The position numbers and the translations under genes were made by a program. Below, one piece after another: positions 8,512-15,441 of a stretch of DNA of 64,000 nucleotides; position 1 is the first letter of the stretch; every line of letters begins with the position of its first letter. The notes beneath the pieces were generated by a model. It searched no databases. It saw only the letters and a program-made list of their open reading frames with translations, and had not been told where the DNA came from. Source of the stretch: Mucilaginibacter empetricola (lineage in GTDB: Bacteria; Bacteroidota; Bacteroidia; Sphingobacteriales; Sphingobacteriaceae); contig NZ_JANUBZ010000010.1 in assembly GCF_024808665.1 (NCBI RefSeq), positions 186,001 through 250,000 on the forward strand. The letters are read 5' to 3'.

Positions 8512-9672
8512 TTATTGTTTTTCTGAGCTGATTTTTGAGGCCAATAAAATAATAAGTGCTCCAAAAAGGGCAATAATGCCGAATGACCATCGCAAGTTTG
8601 CGTTTTGGGCAACATAGCCCACAAAAGGCGGCACCAGTACAAAACCCAGGTATCCAACGGTTGATATGGATGCCAATGCCGTTGAGCTGCTCATGGTTTT
8701 TGATTTCCCGGCCAGGCTAAATACCGTCGGCACTACGCAGGATACACCTAATCCCGTTAAAATAAATCCGATAATTACAGTAATGGTAAAGGGTAAAAAT
8801 ACCGCCAGCAGTAATCCGGCTAAAATAAAAATACCACTGAATTTTAAAACCGTAGTAATGCCAAATTTGGTTACCGCCTTGTCGCCAAACAGGCGGCCGG
8901 TGGTCATGGCAACGATGTAAATTACAAACATGGCAGTAGCCATCGTTTTATCGGGACTGACTTCTTTTTGAAAATAAAGTGCACACCAGTCGTACATTGT
9001 ATTTTCGCAAGCCATGCTGGCAAAACAGATAAACGAAAACTTAATGAGCGATTTATCGGGTAAAGAAAAAACAGGCCTTTTTTCCTGCTTAATGGGCATT
9101 TGGTAGATGGTATCATTTATAAAATAAAGCGTTGTTGCAATAAGCACAATACTTATGGCTATAAAATGATATGGTGGTGCAATATTAAGGTAAACCATTA
9201 GCAAACCCACGGCAGCCCCGGCAAAACCGGCCAGGCTCCAAATGCCATGAAAGGAAGCCATAATGGATTTGTTGTACAGCGCTTGTACCGCAACACCCTG
9301 GGTGTTAATGGAGAGCGTCATAAGGTTGCGTGCCGAGCCAAAAAAGAAAAGCACTACAACCAATTGCCACATACTGTTGGCCAGGCCTATAAATGATAGC
9401 ACTATTGCCAAAAAAATTGACCCGAAAAGCATAATTGCCCGGCTGCTGTATTTGCTCAATAGCTTGCTGGTAATGGGCATAGTGCACATTAAACCAACCG
9501 GCAATGCAAACAAAACGGACCCTAACTGGGCCTCATTTAAATGTAAGTGTTGTTTAATGGTTGGAATACGGGAGGCCCATGTGGCAAACCCAATACCCGA
9601 AATGAAGTAAAATATGGCGCAGCCTATTCTGTATTGGGCCGGAGTTTTTGTATGGGGTGCCTGTTCGCTCAC
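8512..9672 (-). CDS. Major facilitator superfamily transporter (YbjJ-like)
   Basis: A 386-residue protein with about 12 hydrophobic segments and the compact MFS layout. The first segment region reads FISGIGFATWASRIPTIKQHL, and after segment two comes TSKLLSKYSSRAIMLFGS at the position of the usual loop 2-3 motif. AMTTGRLFGDKAVTKFG in the second half is the repeat of that motif. The nearest family I recognise is the YbjJ/FucP-like group of 12-segment carriers. It probably moves a small solute or drug across the inner membrane with protons; the substrate is not visible. The start at 9672 gives a short polar N-terminus before segment one. It is separated from the sigma operon upstream by 47 bases. 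Confidence 0.85.
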   Translation of the reverse strand: MSEQAPHTKTPAQYRIGCAIFYFISGIGFATWASRIPTIKQHLHLNEAQLGSVLFALPVGLMCTMPITSKLLSKYSSRAIMLFGSIFLAIVLSFIGLANSMWQLVVVLFFFGSARNLMTLSINTQGVAVQALYNKSIMASFHGIWSLAGFAGAAVGLLMVYLNIAPPYHFIAISIVLIATTLYFINDTIYQMPIKQEKRPVFSLPDKSLIKFSFICFASMACENTMYDWCALYFQKEVSPDKTMATAMFVIYIVAMTTGRLFGDKAVTKFGITTVLKFSGIFILAGLLLAVFLPFTITVIIGFILTGLGVSCVVPTVFSLAGKSKTMSSSTALASISTVGYLGFVLVPPFVGYVAQNANLRWSFGIIALFGALIILLASKISSEKQ

Positions 9673-9719
9673 TTAATTGTTTAAGCGGCTAAAATACAAG
9701 TTTGACTTTAAACAACCGG

Positions 9720-10124
9720 CTATGGTTTTTTGAAAATATTTGACTTTACCAGTTTCTGATCAAAATATTGAACGGCAATAAATGCTATCGGGCCAAATAT
9801 AAATATCCATTTATAAGGCGGCAGTTTTGTAATAATATCAACTTTAAACAAACTCAATAAGCCACAGGCAAAAGCTAATAACGCCATAAATATCGCGGCA
9901 GCAATCAAATTAAGCTTCAATTCATTGTTTTTCTTTTGCTCAGTTTTTATTTTGCGGGCAACTTTTGCTGAAAAGTTATACGATAATCCTTTTTCAGGTT
10001 CTTTATCCAGTGCCTCAAACAGGTTACGGTAGGCCTCTGCATCATCAATTTGGGGCACATTTCCGTGTATGGATGGTTTACCATCCAGCCATTGTTGCAG
10101 CTCGTCATCACTCATTTCCTTCAT
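9720..10124 (-). CDS. Predicted membrane partner (possible anti-sigma factor) of the ECF sigma factor
   Basis: A 134-residue protein. Residues 1-70 are soluble, with an acidic start (MKEMSDDELQQWLDGKPS) and a later helix (YNFSAKVARKIKTEQKK); two membrane segments follow at about 74-93 and 104-120. The ATG overlaps the sigma gene stop (ATGA at 10121-10124), so the two are translationally coupled. An N-cytoplasmic domain coupled to a sigma gene is the usual plan of an anti-sigma factor, although no zinc-binding HxxxCxxC motif is present. The role as sigma antagonist is therefore inference from position and topology. The periplasmic part is too short to be a sensor. Confidence 0.6.
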   Translation of the reverse strand: MKEMSDDELQQWLDGKPSIHGNVPQIDDAEAYRNLFEALDKEPEKGLSYNFSAKVARKIKTEQKKNNELKLNLIAAAIFMALLAFACGLLSLFKVDIITKLPPYKWIFIFGPIAFIAVQYFDQKLVKSNIFKKP

Positions 10125-10678
10125 GGTAATTCATTTTTTAAATAAACCTGTATTTTTTCCTTTAACAGCTTGCGGGCTCTAAAAAGATAGCTTTTAATAG
10201 TTCCTTCGGGCATTCCGGTAATTTCCTCAATCTCCATACAACTAAATTCATTGAGGTGATATAAAGTTAGTACAGTTCTATACTTTTCTGGCAACTGCAA
10301 CACCAATTGTTCTACATAATTGGCTGTTTCTTTTTTGTTTAACAGTTGTTCGGGTGTTTCGGTAGTAAAATGATAGTTTTCAATATCGTCGGGATAATCA
10401 GTCAGTTGAGATCGATTATACTTTCTTAAATAATTAATGGCTGTTAAGTATGCTATCCGCGCTATCCAGGTTGATAGTTTGGATTGATGGTTGAAACGGG
10501 CAAGGCTTTTATGCACCTTAATAAAAACTTCCTGGCATATGTCTTCTACAGCGCCTTCATCATTAATAAGGCGATGCACTACATAAAATACCAGGCGCTC
10601 GTATTGTTTTACCAATGCCTCAAAAGCGCGGACATCGCCATTGAGTACTTTGGTAATTACATCCCCTTCATTAAACAT
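10121..10678 (-). CDS. ECF-type RNA polymerase sigma factor
   Basis: A 185-residue protein with the two conserved sigma-70 regions. Region 2 covers about residues 25-90 (FEALVKQYERLVFYVVHRL, then VEDICQEVFIKVHKSL, then TWIARIAYLTAINYLRK), binding the -10 element. Region 4 covers about 125-178 (LPEKYRTVLTLYHLNEFSCM, EIEEITGMPEGTIKSYLFRA), a helix-turn-helix for the -35 element. There is no region 1.1 or region 3, as usual in ECF sigmas. It is the first gene of a pair with the coupled membrane protein downstream, and it is divergent from a small membrane protein at 10794. Its regulon cannot be read from the window. Confidence 0.93.
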   Translation of the reverse strand: MFNEGDVITKVLNGDVRAFEALVKQYERLVFYVVHRLINDEGAVEDICQEVFIKVHKSLARFNHQSKLSTWIARIAYLTAINYLRKYNRSQLTDYPDDIENYHFTTETPEQLLNKKETANYVEQLVLQLPEKYRTVLTLYHLNEFSCMEIEEITGMPEGTIKSYLFRARKLLKEKIQVYLKNELP

Positions 10679-10793
10679 ATGCTATTAGTCAATGCTTATG
10701 CTTTAAAGGTTGCAAAAAATAAATTAAAAAAATGTGCAACCCTTAGCAAGGCTGTGCTGACTACTGTTATAAATTTCACTAAATTTAAAAAAC

Positions 10794-11132
10794 ATGAATA
10801 AGAACATAGCACCATTCATCGCAGTAATCATATTATTTATTGTTATTGCCGTAGTTATTATCAATTGGTTCAATTACCGTTTAAAGAAACGCATCATCGA
10901 CTCCGGCCCCATTGACGCAGATGCCATTAGTTTTCTGAAAAGACTATCAGATATGGGCCTTGAACAATTGAAATGGGGAGCCGTATTGTTTTCTGGCGGA
11001 TTAGGATTGGTAATATTGAACTATTTACCCTACGATTCTGATTCTCCATTGCCATACGGCCTCGAAATTATGTTTATTGCCGCAGGCTTCCTTGCCTATT
11101 ACTTTATCGTTCGCAAGGCAGAGAAAAAATAG
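10794..11132 (+). CDS. Small membrane protein, 112 aa, divergent from the ECF sigma gene
   Basis: Three hydrophobic segments at about 7-25, 60-76 and 87-104, separated by a cytoplasmic-looking loop rich in Lys, Arg and Asp (RLKKRIIDSGPIDADAISFL) and ending AEKK. It resembles the small DUF6249-type membrane proteins often found beside ECF sigma genes in this phylum, but I cannot confirm the family from sequence alone. It shares a 115-base promoter region with the sigma gene and could be a target of it. A GC-rich hairpin without a T-run (CCCGGT / ACCGGG, about 11150-11168) lies downstream. Function unknown. Confidence 0.72.
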   Translation: MNKNIAPFIAVIILFIVIAVVIINWFNYRLKKRIIDSGPIDADAISFLKRLSDMGLEQLKWGAVLFSGGLGLVILNYLPYDSDSPLPYGLEIMFIAAGFLAYYFIVRKAEKK

Positions 11133-11260
11133 ATTCTTTCATTCCTGCCCGGTTGGATCCACCGGGTAGCTAAATACCGATTTTACTGGCTAAAATTTAA
11201 AAGCTGTACAGGCTTATAGCTACTGCTTTGCTCAAAATTTCACTTTAAAACAATTATACA

Positions 11261-13699
11261 ATGAAAAATATTTTTACAATACTTATCGCCTGCACGCTGC
11301 TACTCTTTTTTTGCAGGGATGTTACCGCACAAAGCAAATTTGGATATAAAATTTATGGTATTGTAGCCGATTCTGCCTCCAAAAAACAATTGGGGTTAAT
11401 TACAGTTACACTCACCGGCGCAAAAGGTAGTGTTATTATATCGACCCAAACAAAAGAAAATGGAAAATTTGAGTTTGGCAACCTCAAAAGCGGCGAATAT
11501 AAACTCAGTATTCAGGCAGTTGGATACGTGCCAATGCAAACACTTATAAACTTGCAGAACGATACTAACGCGGGTACATTTTTTTTAAAGGCTGATGTCA
11601 AAATTTTAAAAGAAGTACAGGTGCGTTCATCGAAGCCATTAATTCAACAAAAAGATGGAAAGATTATTTATGATATGCAGGCCGACCCCGAAAGTAAAGC
11701 CAAAAGTGTTTTGGAAATACTGCCTAAAATTCCCTTTATTACGGTTGATGCCGTTGGAAATATACAGCTAAAAGGTAGCTCCAGTTTTAAAGTATTTGTT
11801 AACGGTAAGCCATCAGGTATGATGGACAATAACCTGACCAATATACTGCGCACCATGCCTGCCTCAACCATACTGCGCATTGAAGTGATTACCGTTCCGC
11901 CGGCTAAATATGATGCCGAGGGTATTGGCGGTATCATCAATATTGTTACCGTGAAAAATACTACCGATGGTTACCGGGGTACATTAAATGCAAGTGAAAA
12001 AGGTCCCGAAGGTGGCCCTAACCTGGGAACTTCATTTTCTGTAAAGGATGGCAAGTTCGGCATGAACGGATATGGCGGTGCGGGCATTTACAACAATCCG
12101 CAAACCAATTTTTCAACTTCCCAGCAAAGTTATGGCACCGATGCTTCTTTGCTTGAACAGAGTGGTTATAGACATAATAATAGCAAAAACGGCTATTTTG
12201 GTACAAGTATCAGTTATGAGCTTGATTCGCTCAACCTGCTATCGGGCGAATTTAATATTTATGGCAATAACGATAATGGTTCGATATACCAGGTATCTAC
12301 CTTAAGTAACACCGCACAGCTTTTGCAGGGTTACACGCTCAATAATCAATACCGGGACAACGGCGGCGGCGTTGACGCTTCTATCAATTACCAGCTAGGT
12401 TTTAAGGCTGATAAAAACAGGTTGCTTACTTTTTCATACCGTTATGCGGGCCATAATAGTTTTTCTACCAACAATGTAAATCTATCACAACAGGTTAATT
12501 ACCCAACGCCCGATTATCAGCAACCCGATAATGAACATACTACAGAACATACCGTACAGGCCGACCTGGTGCTACCCGTTAAAAAGGTAAATATTGAGGC
12601 CGGGGTAAAGGCTATTTTTAGAGCCGACGAAAGCAACAATCAATACCTTTCTCTTGATTCTGTATCGCATCAATATGAGCCAGAAGCAGCGCTCGGTAAC
12701 CAGTTTCATTACACCCAAAATGTGTTTGGCATTTACAACTCGTACCAGTTTACCCTATACAAATGGAACGTAAGTGCAGGAGCCCGCGCCGAAGAAACAG
12801 TGGTTGATGCCAGTTTTATTTCGACCGGCACCGTTGCGACGCAAAACTATTTTAACGTGGTGCCATCCATTACCATAGGCAGGCCATTGGGCGGTGGTAA
12901 CTTAGGTTTCGCCTTTAATCAACGGCTTCGCCGGCCGGGCATCAACAGGCTTAACCCTTTTGTTGATCGCTCGAATCCTAATTTTATCACCACTGGTAAT
13001 CCTGATCTCAAAGCGTCGGCGGTTAATAGTGCTGAGATTAACTATAGCACCGGCAATGGTAAAAAGCTGTCGATCTTTGTAGCTGTAGACCGCATTTTTG
13101 TGAGCGATCTTGATTTGCAAGTAACCAGTTTTGACCCGGCAACGCAAGTTACCAATGCAACTTATCAAAATACGGGTAAGGGCGGTGCCTATACCTTTAT
13201 CTTTAATGCCAACTATAACCCTAATCATGTTTATGGTTTAAGTATAAATAATAACGTTACTTATTTTATGCTTAATGGCTACAGCGGTACATCGCTGGTT
13301 AGTTTATACCGGTGGATGGACAACTTATCGCTGTCAAATAGTTTCAGGTTGAATAAGGGCTGGAACTTAAGTGCCAACCTGAATTATGCAACTATTGCGC
13401 CGGCGTCTTTACAGGCCGTTACAAATGTTTATTTGGGCACATCATTTGGAGTAAACAAGGAGTTGGTTAAGAGTAAATTGTACTTAACCGCCTCAGTAAA
13501 TAACCCGTTTGCTAAATTTCGTAATAATATCATCACTACAACCGGACCTGATTTTACCGAAACCAATGTTAATCAGTCGTACTTCCGTTCGGCATCATTA
13601 AGCCTTACCTATAATTTTGGCAGACTGCAAAGCGAAGTAAAGAAAAACAAAAAGGGCATTGATAATAATGATGTGAACGATAGAAAAGGAGGGTTATAA
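11261..13699 (+). CDS. TonB-dependent receptor / outer membrane beta-barrel protein (OMP_b-brl_3 type)
   Basis: An 812-residue outer-membrane protein. The signal peptide ends near residue 24 (DVTAQ). Residues 30-110 form a carboxypeptidase-regulatory-like domain (FGYKIYGIVADSASKK, ENGKFEFGNLKSGEYKL). Residues 120-235 form a plug (VLEILPKIPFITVDAVG, VFVNGKPSGM, IEVITVPPAKYDAEGIGGII). The rest is a barrel with RLRRPGINRLNPF and a late strand LSLTYNFGRLQ. About 800 residues is normal for this subgroup, which is shorter than SusC. No SusD partner is next to it, so the ligand is unknown. It has no visible operon partner; the next gene starts 121 bases on, after a palindromic repeat. A paralogue of the same subgroup lies at 15442-17937. 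Confidence 0.88.
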   Translation: MKNIFTILIACTLLLFFCRDVTAQSKFGYKIYGIVADSASKKQLGLITVTLTGAKGSVIISTQTKENGKFEFGNLKSGEYKLSIQAVGYVPMQTLINLQNDTNAGTFFLKADVKILKEVQVRSSKPLIQQKDGKIIYDMQADPESKAKSVLEILPKIPFITVDAVGNIQLKGSSSFKVFVNGKPSGMMDNNLTNILRTMPASTILRIEVITVPPAKYDAEGIGGIINIVTVKNTTDGYRGTLNASEKGPEGGPNLGTSFSVKDGKFGMNGYGGAGIYNNPQTNFSTSQQSYGTDASLLEQSGYRHNNSKNGYFGTSISYELDSLNLLSGEFNIYGNNDNGSIYQVSTLSNTAQLLQGYTLNNQYRDNGGGVDASINYQLGFKADKNRLLTFSYRYAGHNSFSTNNVNLSQQVNYPTPDYQQPDNEHTTEHTVQADLVLPVKKVNIEAGVKAIFRADESNNQYLSLDSVSHQYEPEAALGNQFHYTQNVFGIYNSYQFTLYKWNVSAGARAEETVVDASFISTGTVATQNYFNVVPSITIGRPLGGGNLGFAFNQRLRRPGINRLNPFVDRSNPNFITTGNPDLKASAVNSAEINYSTGNGKKLSIFVAVDRIFVSDLDLQVTSFDPATQVTNATYQNTGKGGAYTFIFNANYNPNHVYGLSINNNVTYFMLNGYSGTSLVSLYRWMDNLSLSNSFRLNKGWNLSANLNYATIAPASLQAVTNVYLGTSFGVNKELVKSKLYLTASVNNPFAKFRNNIITTTGPDFTETNVNQSYFRSASLSLTYNFGRLQSEVKKNKKGIDNNDVNDRKGGL

Positions 13700-13723
13700 A
13701 ATATCGTGGTTGCGGCTTATTTT

Positions 13724-13752
13724 ATAACGATGGGTTTTAAACCCATCGTTAT
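13724..13752. repeat. 29-bp palindromic repeat, family member 1
   Basis: ATAACGATGGGTTT followed by its inverted half, ending CCCATCGTTAT, makes an almost uninterrupted palindrome. A close relative is at 15279-15306 and a split one at 58714-58942. All three are followed by ATGGAA or ATGTAA and a GCC, so they are copies of one dispersed element rather than chance hairpins. Confidence 0.75.
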
Positions 13753-13820
13753 GGAAGAGCCATCCTGGTAATTGTTTTTAGCCGGAATATTAGTAAGTTC
13801 GGTAAACTTAAACTATCCTC

Positions 13821-14993
13821 ATGATTAAACAGAGCGTACTTATACTTTTGGGGCTATTGGTATCCATTGTTTGTTACAGTCAGCCTGATCCTTTAATAGT
13901 ACCTTCTTACCTGAATCTAGGACCAGATTCTGCTCAAAATAAACAACTCATCAGCTCCATCAATAGTTTTCTGCAGCAAACGGTAAAACCTGCTAAGGAA
14001 AATACTTATGTGTTAAAAGAAAATCTGCCGGAAACTGCAGTACTGATAGACGAAATCAAGGGGATGGAAAATGGCAAGGGCCCCAATAATAAAAACGTTT
14101 ATAAGTGCTATTTAAATAGTATAATGTTGCTGGATAGTACCGATTTCTTGGTTCAGTTATCCTACATGAAAATAGAAGAATCTACACCAATAGTGCGGCT
14201 CAGCTTTAAGTTATTGGCAAAGAAAATTGACGGTCAGTTTTATTTTTCATCACCCCTAAAAAGAAATACCGCTGCCTGGAAAGTGAAGAAGGTGGGCGAT
14301 TTTACCCTTTACTATAAAACCACGCTGCAAACAGATGCTGTAAACAATTATGTGAAAAAGGCGCATGAATTTGATAAGAAACTACAGGCACCAGCCTACA
14401 CCACCATTATTTATTATTGCGATGATTTGGAAGAGGAATTGCAATTAATAGGTATAGATTATAAACTGGATTATAACGGGTTCAGTTACGGCGGTTTTTC
14501 GGATTTTGAGGAGGGTATTGATTTGGATGTGACGTGCGAAACCAGCCATAACCCGTTCCCATTTGAAATTCACGATTTGTGGCACGACAGGTTACATCAT
14601 ACCGTAGCAAGAAGCACTATTAACAAACCAGTTGATGAGGCTTGTGCCTACCTGTACGGCGGTAGCTGGAACATTAGCTGGAACGATATTTTTAAAAAGT
14701 TTAAGGTGTACATGGGCACCAATAAAGATTGGCTGACGGCCTTTACCGATAATAAGAATTTCGGCGATACCCAGTTGGCGCATTTATATGTTTCCTATGT
14801 GATAGATGCCCTTTTGGTTCAAAAAATAGAGAAAGAAAAGGGCTTTCAGGGTGTGTTGGAGTTGTTAACCTGCGGAAAAAAGCAACTCGATGATGCCAAT
14901 TACTTCGCGGCATTAAATAAAATAACAGGCATTAATAAATCAAATTTCAATGCCGAGGTTGAGAAATTGGTGGAAGCTGAGCCGGTGAAATAG
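13821..14993 (+). CDS. Secreted hypothetical protein with an HDxxH motif, possible degenerate metallopeptidase
   Basis: A 390-residue protein with a signal peptide cleaved near residue 21 (IVCYSQ). I do not recognise a named family. The C-terminal half has FEIHDLWHDRLHH at about 251-263 and, about 14 residues later, DEACAYLYGG. This resembles the HExxH...E layout of M1/peptidase-MA-like enzymes with Asp in place of the catalytic Glu. Before it is FTLYYKTTLQ and YTTIIYYCDDLEEELQLIG, similar in position to the strand and helix that precede that motif in such proteases. It could be an inactive or unusual zinc protein. It lies between two palindromic repeats with no operon partner. Confidence 0.7.
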   Translation: MIKQSVLILLGLLVSIVCYSQPDPLIVPSYLNLGPDSAQNKQLISSINSFLQQTVKPAKENTYVLKENLPETAVLIDEIKGMENGKGPNNKNVYKCYLNSIMLLDSTDFLVQLSYMKIEESTPIVRLSFKLLAKKIDGQFYFSSPLKRNTAAWKVKKVGDFTLYYKTTLQTDAVNNYVKKAHEFDKKLQAPAYTTIIYYCDDLEEELQLIGIDYKLDYNGFSYGGFSDFEEGIDLDVTCETSHNPFPFEIHDLWHDRLHHTVARSTINKPVDEACAYLYGGSWNISWNDIFKKFKVYMGTNKDWLTAFTDNKNFGDTQLAHLYVSYVIDALLVQKIEKEKGFQGVLELLTCGKKQLDDANYFAALNKITGINKSNFNAEVEKLVEAEPVK

Positions 14994-15006
14994 TATCCTT
15001 AGAATG

Positions 15007-15174
15007 TTAATCATTAGACTCCAAGAGTGTGTCCAATATTTCAGGGGTTAAACCATTTTTTAAGGCTTCTTCGCCGTTGTCGTCAAGTAATTTTGAGTAT
15101 TCTGTGAAAGCAGCATCATTGGTGGCTTTTTTCGCCAATAAGTTATTGGTTGTTTCTAATGCTATACGCTCCAT
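15007..15174 (-). CDS. Small ORF, 55 aa, acidic helical protein
   Basis: An ATG at 15174-15172 opens a 55-codon frame ending TAA at 15009-15007. The product starts MERIALETTNNLLAKK and ends LDTLLESND. It is acidic, lacks Cys and Trp, and looks helical throughout. Nothing else covers this interval, and codon use is ordinary (GCC, GAA, TTA, AAA), which favours a real gene. I do not recognise it. It lies between the HDxxH protein and a palindromic repeat. The nearest upstream stretch is AT-rich, with no obvious ribosome site, as usual in this phylum. Confidence 0.5.
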   Translation of the reverse strand: MERIALETTNNLLAKKATNDAAFTEYSKLLDDNGEEALKNGLTPEILDTLLESND

Positions 15175-15278
15175 GCTGATTTCTAATTAAATCCTATAGT
15201 TAGTACATTGTGTAATCAAATTTAAAAAAATAAATGATTGTTTATTCCCCCACCGCCTAATAGGAGCTAACTACTACT

Positions 15279-15306
15279 ATAGCGATGGGTTTAAACCCAT
15301 CGCTAT
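15279..15306. repeat. 28-bp perfect palindrome, family member 2
   Basis: ATAGCGATGGGTTT is followed directly by its exact reverse complement. It belongs to the same family as 13724-13752 and the split copy at 58714-58942. Confidence 0.8.
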
Positions 15307-15364
15307 GGAAAACGCCGCGGGACATTTTAAAAAAGCAATTTCTTTAAGACATCCATCCAATATT

Positions 15365-15405
15365 AAAAAAAATCCCCTCAAGCTTTCCTTAGAAAATTTG
15401 AGGGG
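15365..15405 (-). terminator. Rho-independent terminator of the 831-aa receptor gene
   Basis: CCCCTCAA (15374-15381) pairs with TTGAGGGG (15398-15405). On the minus strand the hairpin is followed by a run of T (the A-rich stretch at 15365-15372). It sits 37 bases after the receptor stop codon. Confidence 0.85.
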
Positions 15406-15441
15406 TTAACGATTGGTTTCCTACTTGTGGATTAAAGTAGT

